Both the position numbers and the translations under genes were made by a program. Below the pieces are notes generated by a model. That model worked only from the letters and a program-made list of their open reading frames with translations, had not been told where the DNA came from and made no database searches. Shown here piece by piece: positions 49,801-60,734 of a stretch of 64,000 nt of DNA (position 1 is its first letter; each line of letters opens with the position of its first letter). The stretch lies in the NCBI GenBank assembly GCA_030737835.1, contig JAUJYN010000017.1, positions 3,038,001 through 3,102,000 of the forward strand. Direction: 5' to 3'. This DNA comes from Acorus gramineus (Eukaryota > Streptophyta > Magnoliopsida > Acorales > Acoraceae).

Positions 49801-50655
49801 CTCATCCTCTTCAATTCCATGCATGCACAACAACAACACAAGGCTAGGGAGCTTCCACTCCTCCCCATCAGCTGCAAAAGACGTGGCTGAACCCAACACG
49901 GGAGCGGGAGGTCCATACGCGGCTCCGGCACGCCCACACGCCACCGCTCCACCTTTATCACCATCGACGCCCAGAACCTCCCTTCAAACAACAAACATAC
50001 CAAGACATCCGAAGAGGGGACTTCAACACCACCTCCACTTTATCTTCTTCATTTTTCATAGACGGAGGGCTGGTCGGGAGTGTTAGGCGAGAGTGACAAT
50101 CGGGCTATTAAATAGCCAAAAGAGGGATTCAAATGACAAAATAGTCCCTGACCAGAAATTTCTGGACAGGCTTCACTCGAACAGCCATAACTTCCTCAAT
50201 ATAGCTCCGAATTGCACAATTCAAAGTCCACTAGAAAGCCAAGACGATTATCTACAACTTTCATGTTTATGCCAAGATCAAATAATCCTTCCAGCTATTC
50301 CGAAATGAGGGCTAAACATTGAACAGGGCTGCTGCCAGAATTTTTCATCCCCGAGGTATACTTGGAAAAATACCCATAACTTTTACTACATGAATCCAGT
50401 TGATCTAATTCCACTTTTGTATGAAAGCTAACTCAAAACTGAGCATCTCATGATTAAATCATATTTAAACCTCTTCATCTTGGATTTAAAAAAAATTAAA
50501 TCCAAATACCAAATCGGAAATGCATAACTTCTAGGAGACAATTATGTAGCCAAATTTTCAATTAGAGCTTTCCAACTCCTGTAGGTGGCTAAAACCCAAA
50601 ATTTTAGCGACTCCGATTGAAAAAAAATAAAGCTCCAAATGACACAAGCATAACA
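46832..50655 (-). mobile_element. Complete variant C LTR without matching flanks
   Basis: A 3824-bp LTR, minus strand, from TGTTATGCTTGTGTC at 50655 to GGGGCGTGACA at 46832. The left flank is ATAGC (46827-46831), the right flank TTCTT (50656-50660). The sequence to the right does not continue the left host LTR at the same point, so a simple insertion is ruled out and recombination between copies is likely. It carries the 62-bp minisatellite (49309-49630), the hairpin (49060-49095) and a 115-bp tandem duplication around 47355 and 47470. Its micro-exon-like position is replaced by an unrelated sequence near 49131. Confidence 0.8.
49309..49630 (-). repeat. 62-bp minisatellite in the LTR
   Basis: Five units with CTCGAG-type sites at 49309, 49371, 49433, 49495 and 49557, then a slightly short last unit. 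Reverse complement of the array at 18545-18712 and 22207-22440. It occupies the place taken in other LTRs by the G+C-rich alternating tract. Confidence 0.88.
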
Positions 50656-52625
50656 TTCTTCAACACGGATGACATTGGGAGTAAACATTCCATGCTCGCA
50701 AAGCGAACCCAATGGAAAACAACTACTCTCGATAATCACTTATCGAGATATCAAATACTACTGTACTCCCACACCGTTGCGTCACTCAGACACAAAGGGG
50801 GTTGTCTCTGCTCTCACGTAGAAATAATCCCAAGGCACATAACCCAACAGGTGGTTCATATACACGCCTAGCACGGGTAGGCCTAGCTTAATGCCCCACT
50901 ACCGGTTTAACAATCCAATAAGATAATGAATTCTCCTGAATTCCAAACTAGTGCATCGCTCGGATGCACGGGACTAGAGGGGCTCATGCAACACAATCAT
51001 TCATACATGAATACAATACATGTATATAAGCTTAGCAAGCAAGATATCTACATATTATGGCCATACTACTTATCTACACAAGTAGTATAGCTAGGGGGCC
51101 CCATCGATGCGCGACGCGCAACTATGCGCGTCGAGCGCATCCCGAGGAGGGGGGGGGGCGGATTGGATCGAACCACTCACCATACAACCCGGGACCTCGC
51201 GCATCCCATCCGACGAGATCTGCAAGGTAAGGGCATCAAATTTGATGAGTAACATCACAATTTAACACTTAGAATTTATTAGAAATGCCAAAAACTTAGA
51301 CATGCACGCATACGGGCTTGCACGCATGCAAGCATGCGCGTCCGCACGCATGCCCGAGTGCCCCAGCACCTACCCGAGACCCTGGGCAGCCCCACGCATG
51401 CCCCAGCACGCGCACGCACGCGCGCGCGCGCACTGGCACCCTGCCGCATGCCCAGGCGCACGCCCAGACCCACTGCCCCGCGCGCGTGCACGGTCGCGCG
51501 TGCCCGCGGGCACTCGCGCTCACGCCCTGCGCGCACTGCGCGTGCTGCCAGCGCCCGTGCGCACCCGCGCGCACGCGCACGCGCCCTCCTTCGCCTGCCA
51601 GCACCCCTCTACGCACGCGCGCGGACAGACCCCTGCGCGCCCAGCCATTTTTAATCCCTTTTTAACCCCTCCACACACACCCTAACTCATTCATCTACCT
51701 TGCATGCCCTCCCTAACACCTAACCATGCATAAAAACCTAAATAAGAAAGAGGGAAACTCACCAAAGAGAGGGGGAAGGGGAGGGGGAGATGTAGGGCTC
51801 GCAAGCGCCTTGACCACCTCGACCACCACCACTACTACCACCACTTCCATCTTTGGGAGCTCTTCTTGATGGCTGAAACCAGGGGGGAAAGACAGAGGGG
51901 CAGCCACTTAGGAGCACAAGCTCTCATAACCCACCTCAAGATCACCTCTTCATGCACTACATGCTTCTTGTTCTCCTTCTCTTCTCTTTGAGGAATTTAC
52001 ACAAACACATGGGGGGAGTGAAAAGAGAGAAAGAGAGACCCAAGGAATGGTTGACGTGGGAGTGAGAGAGAGGGTTTTGAGTGGGTATTTAATGCCACAA
52101 AAGTTGGTAGGTGAGAAAAGTCACCCACAATCCGGTAACATCCAAACCAGGATGCGATTCGGAACTGCATATTTTCCAAACGTTACCGGAATTCGATAAA
52201 ATTTTTATGGGTAGTACTAAATGGTACCAGGACCCATAATATGCAGTTAGATTTTCAATCAGAGTACTCTAACTCCCGCAGGTGGCTAAAAGCCAAAATT
52301 TTAGCTACTCCGATCGAAAAAATTAAAAGGCCCTGAATGACCCATAACTTTTACTACATGAATCCAGTTGATCTAATTCCACTTTTTTATGAAAGCTAAC
52401 TCAAAACTGAGCATCTCATAATAAAATCATATTTAAACCTCTTCATCTTGGATTTTAACAAAATTAAATCCAAATACCAATTCGAAAATGCATAACTTCT
52501 AGGAGAAAAATTATGTAGCCAAATTTTCAATCAGAGCTCTCTGACTCCTGTAGGTGGCTAAAACCCAATATTTTAGCGACTCCCAAAAAAAAAAAAATAA
52601 GGCTCCAAATGACACAGGCATAACA
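50656..52625 (-). repeat. 3' LTR part next to polypurine tract, chimeric
   Basis: On the minus strand it starts TGTTATGCCTGTGTC at 52625, directly after CCTAAGGGGGAGAGAA (the polypurine tract), so it is the 5' end of a 3' LTR. Between 52131 and 52330 it contains a block typical of variant A (TTCGATAAAATTTTTATGGG, CATAATATGCAGTTAG) inserted in variant C sequence. There is an internal deletion near 50974. The hairpin (51106-51141) and a 39-nt micro-exon-like block (51181-51219) are present. Confidence 0.72.
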
Positions 52626-53858
52626 TTCTCTCCCCCTTAGGAAATTTAGTCCTCGAAATTTAAGGAAACCCAAAGGGAAGATTGAATGTAGCAAGTATCA
52701 CGCATAGATCTTTTGCTTCCAAGTGGTCTATGCACCAGACTAGCACCTACCGACACACTCTAATCAAAGCAACGGTCTTAGCGTAGAGCATATTCCAATA
52801 TTGATCCTTGACCTCGATCCACTGCTCCACGAACGACAAATCTACCTCAAGGATGAGGCAGTCGAAGAGAATGACGTGAGCAGGATCGTGGACGTAACGC
52901 CTTAGCCATGAGACAAGGACGACGTCGTGGGCATGAGCCAGCTGTGGGGGAAAGGCTACATGACAAGCCACCTCCCCAATCCACTCAATGATGAGAAACA
53001 GTCCCATTAAAGAGCCAACTCAGCTTGCCCCGAACGTCGACACGTAGGATGCCCTTAAACTGGGACACTTTCACGAAAACATGGTCGCCAAACCCAAAGG
53101 TAAGCCCCTGGCGACGATGACCTGCGTAGCCCTTCTGTCGATTCTGGGAGGTGCAGATGCACACACAAACCAATCTTGCCACCGCAAGGTCAAATAACTA
53201 ACTTGTGGCCCCTCCAACTGGCGCTCCTCAACCGTCCCAACACAAGGGAGGTATAAAACTGCGCCTGTAGAGTGCCTTTCACAGATCCATCTGGATGCTC
53301 GAATGGCAGCCGTCTTGTAGGCATACCCCAACAAATGGGTGGTGCCTCCCCCAACTGCCCTCATCATCGAGCACACAGGCACTTAGCATGTCCTCCAAGG
53401 TCTAAATCGTCCTCTTTGTCTGGCTCTCCATCGGCGATGAAACGCTATACTTAAATGGAGGCTCGCGCCAAAGCCTGCCAAGGCTGCGCCACAACCTCCA
53501 AGTAACCCTCGCGTCTCAACCAAAAATAGCGCCGACTGGAGTGCCATGAAGACGAACAATCGCAAAGGTGAAAACCCACGTCAAAGCGTCTAGAGACTCA
53601 ATCAGCCGGATTTGGGAGGGAAGCGCGGACTTAGTCGGTCAATGATCACCTAGATGGCGTCGTGACCCGAACGTGACTTTAGCGAGTCCGCAACAATTCT
53701 TAATAACCCACTCCCACGTCCACTGAGGAATCTCCATGGACTGACGTTTTCCACTCAATGATGATTCTCGAACTTTGCCTGAGGGCATGCCAACCTGGGG
53801 AAGACAAGGTCACCCATATCGCCTTTTCATCGCACTACTAGAAATCTCAATGAAGATT
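52626..53858 (-). pseudogene. Integrase C-terminus and chromodomain-like end, decayed
   Basis: After the polypurine tract (52626-52640) the minus strand carries remains of the pol 3' end: GDHVFVKVSQFKGILR (about 53070-53020), IEWIGEVACHVAFPPQL and a degenerate VSWLRRYVHDPAHVILFD (about 52970-52850). This is the integrase GPF/Y region and the start of the chromodomain segment of Tekay/Del chromoviruses. Many stops and frameshifts are present; 53383-53858 is further integrase-RNase H sequence too decayed to assign exactly. The element is cut at 53858 by the insertion at 53859. Confidence 0.7.
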
Positions 53859-56800
53859 GTTATATATGTGTCACTTTTAGCCTGCTAGTAACCGTTGGAG
53901 CGTTCTGGCAGTTTTTCGTTTTTTTCGGTTTTCGATCGGAACTGCTAATTTTTGGACTGTTAGCTATCGTCCTGAGTTAGAGGACTCCGATTGGAAATCT
54001 AACTGCATATTTGGTGTCCTGGTGCCATTTTAGGCCTCTCACAAAAATTTCGTTGAATTCCGGTAACGTTTCTGAAATTTCACAGTTCCGGGGCGTATCC
54101 GGGTATTTTAAGTGACTTGCTATATAAGTGAAAGCTAAAATTTGCTTGGCACTATTCATCATCTTCTTCCCTTAGCTTTCTCTCTCCCCTTCTCCATTTT
54201 TCAAGCTTTTGAGCCCCCTAGAGCCCTCAAAGCTTAAAACCTAAAGCATAGGAAGTGTAGATCGGGTCCCGATCTATACCCCGGTGCTTTCAAATCCGGA
54301 TTCCGGCGAGATTTGCCCCTCCCCCTTCTTTTCTCCTCTGATTTGGGCCATTTCGAGGGCCAAGGGAGATCCCGGCGTTGGAGGCCTTTGGGGAAAGGTT
54401 TCAGTGCGCGGAGAGCAACCGGACATCCCTTTCTCCCCTTGGTAAGCCCTTTTTCCTCTCTTTTCTTGCTTAGATGTATGTTAGGGGGGGGGGGTTTGTG
54501 TTTGGGTGGTGGTTGGCGGCCGTGGGGGGCTGTCGGAGGCGGTTGGGGGCGGCCGGAGGCCGTTAGTGGCCTGGTGGTTGGTGGTAGAGGAGCTCGGGCA
54601 GAGAGGGTGGCAGTCCCGGGCAGCAGACAGCACAGGCAGCGCTCAGGCTGGTGCAGCGGCAGGGCGTGCACGCGCGTGCGCGCGGACGTGCGCGCAGGCG
54701 TGCGCTCGGGTGGGCACTGGGCGTGCTGGGTGCTGAAGGTGCTCGGGCATGGGGGTTGCAGTCCCGGGCAGGGGGGGGGCTAGCTGCCCCGGGTAGGCTG
54801 GGAGCAGGCGCACCAGTTTGTCGGGCGCGTGAGCGCGTGCGCGTGGCCGTGCGCTCGGGGGGTGCAGGGGGAGGCATGCGGGTAGGCTGGCTGGGCAGTG
54901 CGCGCTGGCAGGCCAGGCAGGCAGGCTGGGCGGCAGGCGTGCTAGGCAGGAGGTGCTGGGGCATCAGGCGAGCAGTGCTGGGCGTGCAGGCGAGCGGTGC
55001 TCGGGCCACTCGGCGATGCGCGCAGGCAGGCAGCGCGGGCCGCAGCGCGGGCTGGCTGGCAGGCGCGTTGGGCGCGTGTTGCCAGGCGCGCTGGGCACGT
55101 GTTGCACGGGCGTGCGCGTGGGCGCTGGGTGAGAGTCCCGGGTGCTGGGCGCTAAGCGCTGGGAGCTGGTCGCGGGTGCTGAGCACTGGGCGCTGGAGGC
55201 CGCAGAGGAGCATGCGCGTGGGGCGCTGGGCAGAGGCGCAGGCGTGCGCGCGGTGAGGAGGGCAGTGGGTGCGAGCGGGTGGTGCGCGCGTGGTGCGCGA
55301 GGGGCGAGGCTGGTAATGCGCGCGGAGTGCGCGCGGAGCGGGGCTGGAGGTGCGCGCGGGGTGCGCGTGGGGCGAGGCACTGGGCGCGCGGGGCGTGCGG
55401 TGTGCTCGCTGGTCAGCGCGGGGCGTGCGGGGTGCGCGCGGGCTGCTACGGCGGGGCGCAGTGGGCGCGCGGTGCACCCGGGTGGCTCGGCTGTGGGTCC
55501 AGGCGTGCGGGCATAGGCCCGGCGGTGCACCTGGGTGTGCGGGCTGAGGCGCGACGGTGCATCCGGGGTCGGGTGGCCGTGCGGGTGGTTGCCGGTGGTG
55601 CGGGAGTGAGCCGGAGTGCTCGGGCTAGCGTGCGTACGGGCCGTATGTACGTTTGCCCGAGTGTTGGGTATTTTTAGAGTATTTTGTGGTATTCTTGTGT
55701 ATTTTACTCGCCAAGTTAAATACCTGTCTTGCAGATCTTGACGGACGGTCGCGCGACGACCCGGTGAGTGGGACAACCCAACCCAGTTTGGGAGGCGTTA
55801 CATGCACTTGGGCGTGTACCGTCCTCCCCTGGGGCACATAGTTAGTATTAACTGTTTTTGTTATAATCCATGCAAGCATGATCTATGTGTAGAATGCATG
55901 CCACCCTAGACTTGTATGTTAGGGACTTGCACCCTTAGGATTATGTGTAAGAGCCATGCACCATGTTCCCATGCTAGGAAGCCTCGGCCTATGCATGCGT
56001 CCTATTAGTTTGATTATTAAATTAAATGCTAGCATGCCTTGTATAATATTATAGGGAGGGGCCTTGCGAGGTCAACATTGAGACCCGGGCTAGGGTGCTC
56101 CGTGTTCCTTGTTTGGTTGTCGGGATGTCCTGTATCGGGACCTCATGCTGCCCTCCCAAGGTTTCTTGTCCCATTAATATTATAACTCTTGTTGATAATT
56201 AATATGACATTCTTGTTAGTAGTTGTCATTATGTATTCCCCGCATCTTGGTTATGCGCGCTGGTGGAATTCTGAAAGAATTCAAGGCATTAGAGTTGTAG
56301 AGATGTGCTGTCAGCGGATCCGAGTGGATCATATGCGATGGATAGGCTGTTCTGTTCCCTTCGTTGGATCCGTGTAGAGACTACCCGGCGTTGGAAAGGT
56401 CGTCCCGTGCAGGGGCTCCCATCAGTAGGCGCCTCCTGATTTGGTAGAAGGACTGTGCTGAATGTGGGAGTGGCCAAACGACCTACGGAGTGGGGAGAGA
56501 CTATCGGTGGACCAAGGGTGACCAACAGCCTAGTCAGTCCCAAGAGCCTAGGTCACCCATTGGAGGGTGAGGGTGAGGGTGTGGTGGGCTGGCGATGTGG
56601 CGACCCGCTGGTTTTGTGTAATTAGTCCCAATATCCTTGGTCACCCATTGAGAGGTGAGGGTGAGGGTGTAGTGGGTTGGCGGTAGCGACCCACTGGATT
56701 GCGGAGTTGCTGCCATTTTGTGGCTTGAGTAATGTGATTGTGGATTAATAATATCTGGTTGTGGTTAATATAAGCTGTGATGCATGGGTTGTGCTGTTCA

Positions 56801-57231
56801 CTGAGCGTGGCTCACCCCTCGCATAATATTTTTCTCCAGTGTCATCTGAGTCGGATCTGGAGGAGGAGCTCCCCGAGGGACTTCATCAGTAGCGGAGTAG
56901 CGCCACGTCCCGCGAGTATCAGAGGCTATCAGCATCCCTTTCGCTTGTATGTATTATATTCCGTGCTTGGGCACGTGTTTGTATATTATTTGGATGTCTT
57001 TGTATATATTGGCTCTCACAGGACAGTTGATTATGTATCGAGTCTGTAATATGTTTTTGGATTACAGATTCAGTCTTTTAGCTTCCGCATTTGGTGTATA
57101 TATTATGTCAGCCCTGCTTTTATCTGTGTAGTCATTTTAGCTGTTGTGTGAGTACGTTATTGAACTCCTGTTTACTGATATCATATATACACTTGCTGCG
57201 TCCCGGGGTCGGCCGGCCCTGGGGCGTGACA
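53859..57231 (+). repeat. 5' LTR (variant A)
   Basis: Starts TGTTATATATGTGTCAC, ends GGGGCGTGACA. TATA box 54121-54127, palindrome 54255-54279 (one mismatch), donor 54442-54447, a shortened 29-nt micro-exon block (55735-55763), hairpin 55790-55828, acceptor before 56840, TAG at 56890-56892. Differs from its 3' partner by scattered substitutions and small indels. Confidence 0.92.
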
Positions 57232-57236
57232 AAAGT

Positions 57237-57248
57237 TGGTATCAGAGC
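57237..57248 (+). other. Primer-binding site for initiator tRNA-Met
   Basis: TGGTATCAGAGC five bases after the 5' LTR end. Confidence 0.9.
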
Positions 57249-57349
57249 CTGGTCCTGTCAGAGCCAATGGTCTTCTTTTCGTAGAGATGAGTCCTAGGTT
57301 TCTATATGTGTATTCTGATCCTAGTGTCTGGTTTTCTTAGGTTGCTGAT

Positions 57350-58807
57350 ATGCCTCCTCGCAGAGGACGGCGCGGACATGGTCCCTCTCGACCTTTGGAG
57401 GTTTCCGGACCTACTAGAGGCGAGGATGCTACTGGAGAGTCCACGACTGTGAGGCCAGGATCGGCGCAGGAGCCTCCCGCATGGGAACGTGCGTTCGCTC
57501 GGTTAGCGGATTTAGTGGAGACTCAGACCAGGGCACTGGAGGCCCAGACCAGAGTGTTGGCAGAGCAGGCGCGGGAGATCCAGGAGCTGAGGGCGGCCCG
57601 TGATGCAGTTCCACAGGTCCCCTTGGTGGCAGATCCGCCTGCGGTACCCGAAGTACCCCCAATTCCCGTGGCGATTCCAGAGGTGAGAGTTCAGGATCCC
57701 CTGGCGAGGGAGGTGGGGCTAGAGGCTGCAGCGCGGGTGCAGCAGAGTGGCCTCGCAGCTTTTCTAAAGCTCCATCCTCCCGAGTTCTATGGCCAGTCGG
57801 CGGATCCCCTTGCCCCAGAGCGATGGTTGATGGAGGTGGAGGTGATCTTCTCGACCATGCTTTGCACCGATCGCCAGCGAGTCTCCCTGACCACCTTCAT
57901 GCTGAAGGGTAGCGCTGCCGACTGGTGGGCTACCCGAGTGGTGGACATCCGCGAGGGATTGGAGCAGCTTTCATGGACAGGATTCCGGAGGTATTTCCTG
58001 GAGGAGTACTTCCCGTTCTCGACGCGGCAGATCGTGATGCAGGAGTTTGAGCGGTTGACGCAGGGCTCTATGTCTGTCGCCGACTACTCCACGCGCTTCA
58101 CGAGGCTATCCAGATTTGCTCCAGCCTTGGTGATGGACGAAGAGGCGAGGTGCCGCCGTTTCGAGCTTGGTCTCTGCAGCGCCATTCGGGTGCATGTCTC
58201 CTCCCAGGCTTTCTCGAGGTTCTCGGACTTGGTGTCTCGGGCGAAGACAGTCGAGCGAGACCTCGGGATCCTCGTGAGGGTTCCGACCCCATCTGCAGAT
58301 CAGGGTCCTTCCGGGAGTCGGGACCAGGGGCAGCGCAAGAGGAGGAGGCCCCGTTTCGATCAGTCAGCGGCTGCCTCTCCTCCAGCAGATGCGGTGCCAG
58401 TATGGGATCCAGCACCCATTGCGGCAGTTCCCATCCAGTCCATGCAGCCGGAGAGGCGGCGCTGTTTCCATTGTCAGTGCATCGGGCATATCAGATACAA
58501 TTGCCCTGATGCTGGCCAACCCCGAGTGCTACCTCAGCAGCCGCAGTTCTTACAGCAGCAGCTTCCACGTCAGCAGCAGCCACAGGATGGTCGAGTTGAC
58601 CAGTGGAGGCAGCCAGTGCAGCCGGCGAGGCGTGCCCCTACTCCTCAGCCGCAGTTCGTTCAGGGCAGAGTTGCAGCTCTTTCGGCCGAGGAGGCGCAGG
58701 TTCCGGGCGTCATGATTCGAGGTAATGTTTTGTTTTCCCAGCTCCCTATGAATATATGTGTGTTGATTGCGGTTAAGCATGTGTGTGATGTCTCGTTGAG
58801 TGGATAA
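57350..58807 (+). pseudogene. Gag with zinc knuckle, fused to unrelated tail
   Basis: A 485-residue open frame. Residues 1-20 are Arg/Gly rich; about 50-88 form a heptad-like helix (LVETQTRALEAQTRVLAEQ). About 138-235 is the retrotransposon gag region (FLKLHPPEF, ADWWATR, FRRYFLEEYFPFSTRQ). About 370-385 is a CCHC knuckle (CFHCQCIGHIRYNC), then a Gln/Pro-rich linker. At VLFSQLP, just before where the protease DSG site should start, homology ends and about 20 foreign residues lead to a stop. Gag itself is intact here and could still form particles if expressed; the fusion with protease-RT is lost. Confidence 0.9.
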
Positions 58808-58829
58808 GGAGTGTGGTTGTTCGAGTTAA

Positions 58830-59505
58830 AGAGGCCGGGTTGTAGCCGTCCTGGCAGGAGGCTCTCATCCGTAGGTACCGCAGATGCAGTCAGAGGGGTA
58901 CTGATCGTGGGAGTATGCCAGGTAAGGGCTAACCCGGAAATGGATTAATGGATGATGTCGCGAGTGTGGAATCGTTCTCCCCTTCGTTGGACCCGAGTAG
59001 GGACTCCTCAGCGTTAGAGAGGCCTTCCTGACAGAGGGCTCCCATCAGTAGGCACCTCCTGATTTGGTTTCGGACTGTGCTGAATTGTGGGAGCGGACCA
59101 GGCGGCCTACGGTGTGGAGGAGAGGCTACCGGTGGACCAGGGGTGAAGAGCAGTCTAAGTCTCTCCCAAAGTCCCAATATGTCTCCTGATGGGAGTGAGG
59201 GTGTGGATGAGACAAAGACGCGTCGCCTCGTGACCAAATTGTTGTTCGACCATTCCACGATGTTGGGTCCGGTCTTGTGATGGAGGTTGAAGGCTATCGG
59301 TGGGTGATTATCTAGATATAGATGATCCGGTGAGATTGGTAATGTTCTTTAAGAGTGATGTCTTCTTCTAGTGTTCCTTTTCTGGTTTAAGGGGCCGTGT
59401 GAGGTCAGCGTTGAGACCCGGGCTAGGGTACTTCGTGTTCCTTGTTTGGTTGTCGGGGTATCCTATATCGGGACCTCATGCTGCTCTCCCAAGACTTCTT
59501 TTCCC
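58830..59505 (+). repeat. LTR fragment captured in the internal region
   Basis: A same-orientation piece of LTR middle sequence (tract with GGGAGTATGCCAGGTAAGGGC, GGGTGAAGAGCAGTC, then the module GAGACCCGGGCTAGGGTACT at about 59415) lies between gag and the RT remnant, where pol should be. It probably arose by template switching or recombination during reverse transcription. Confidence 0.75.
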
Positions 59506-60105
59506 AGTCAAGGGATACTCTGGAAGCATCAGCTGGTGGTGGATCAAGTGCGAGTTTGGATGGAGCTTATGGCCTTTCTGGGCTATGTGATTGTGGTGAA
59601 GGTATATCTGTGGACCCGGGTAAGACGCTTGCTATGTCGAATTGGCATAGGCCGTCGAACCCCGCAAGGATTCGGAGCTTCCCGAGTTTGGCGAGTTATT
59701 GCAGGAGGTTTGACGAGGGACTCTCGAAGATAGCTGTTCCTCTTAACCGCCTTACTCGGAAGGATGTCCGGTTCGAGTGGTCCCCGTCTTGCGAGGAGAG
59801 CTTCCTGGAGTTTACTCGGAGGCTCACCTCAGCGCCAATTCTTACCTCTCCGTCTTGGAGTGGGTTCGCAGTTGGGTAAAGGTGTGTCCACGATCCTGCT
59901 CACGTCATCCCGTTCGAGCCGCTCGTCTCTGAGCCGGACAGTCATTCGTGGAGCAGTCGATTGTGATCATGGACCGCCGCGTGAGGAGGCTCTGCACCAA
60001 GACCGTCCAGTTGGTCGAGGTGCGATGGCAGCACCGTTCCGGTGTCGAGGACACTTGGGAGCTCAAGGATGCCAGGTGTGACGCGTATCCGCATCTTTTC
60101 CCCTC
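59506..60105 (+). pseudogene. RT/RNase H remnant joined to the integrase tail
   Basis: The first part (about 59565-59870) matches the end of RT and start of RNase H: AFLGYVIV, then SYCRRFDEGLSKIAVPLNRL, RFEWSPSCEESF and LTSAPIL. Near 59880 it jumps to the end of the polyprotein: DPAHVIPFEPL-like sequence and a chromodomain tail (VQLVEVRWQHRSG, TWELKD, then YPHLF in another frame). The chromodomain-type ending places the family in the chromoviruses, Tekay/Del clade. Several frameshifts are present. Confidence 0.75.
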
Positions 60106-60140
60106 CTAGATGTTTTTGCATATTTTGAGGACAAAATTTC

Positions 60141-60155
60141 CTAAGGGGGGAAGAA
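60141..60155 (+). other. Polypurine tract of the plus-strand element
   Basis: CTAAGGGGGGAAGAA immediately precedes the 3' LTR. The same motif, in reverse, precedes the LTR end at 52625. Confidence 0.88.
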
Positions 60156-60417
60156 TGTTATATATGTGTCACTTTTAGCCTGCTAGTAACCGTTGGAGCG
60201 TTCTGGCAGTTTTTCATTTTTTTCGGTTTTCGATCGGAACCGCTAATTTTTGGACTGTTAGCTATCGTCCTGAGTTAGAGGACTCCGATTGGAAATCTAA
60301 CTGCATATTTGGTGTCCTGGTGCCATTTTAGGCCTCTCACAAAAATTTCATCGAATTCCGGTAACGTTTCCAAAATTTCACAGTTCCGGGGCGTATCCGG
60401 GTTTTTAAGTGACTTGC

Positions 60418-60424
60418 TATATAA
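60418..60424 (+). promoter_or_regulatory. LTR TATA box
   Basis: TATATAA 262 bases into the LTR, followed about 30 bases later by a pyrimidine-rich ATTCATCATCCTCC start region. Conserved at 54121-54127 and 25161-25167. Transcription from here would place almost 3 kb of the LTR in the RNA leader. Confidence 0.65.
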
Positions 60425-60547
60425 GTGAGATCTAAAATTTGGTTACCACTATTCATCATCCTCCCTAGCTCCCTCTCTCCCCTTCTCCATTTTTCTTAGT
60501 TTTGAGCCCCTTAGAGCCCTCAAAGCTTAAAACCTAAAGCATAGGAA

Positions 60548-60572
60548 GTGTAGATCGGGTCCCGATCTACAC
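60548..60572 (+). promoter_or_regulatory. Perfect 12-bp-arm palindrome in the leader
   Basis: Arms GTGTAGATCGGG and CCCGATCTACAC around a single T. It is perfect at 25294-25318 and here, has one change at 54255-54279, and is degenerate in the minus-strand copies near 1186 and 46016. It lies about 130 bases after the TATA box, so it could act in DNA as a dimer-binding site or in RNA as a hairpin or dimerisation site; neither is shown. Confidence 0.6.
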
Positions 60573-60734
60573 CCCGGTGCTTTCAAATCCGGATTCCGGC
60601 GAGATTTGCCCCTTCTCCCCCTCTTTTCTCCTCTGATTTGGGCCAATTCGAGGGCCAAGGAAGATCCCGGCGTTGGAGGCCTTTGGGGAAAGGTTTCGGT
60701 GCGCGGAGAGCAACCGACATCCTTCCTCCCCTTG

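Noticed and set aside
54563..55477. Long minus-strand open frame of about 300 residues rich in Ala, Pro and Arg, and similar frames at 60527-61624, 25524-26463, 525-987 and 11799-12555
   Set aside because: They lie in G+C-rich LTR tracts where stops are rare on both strands and several frames. They overlap one another, show low complexity and differ between LTR copies by frame-breaking indels.
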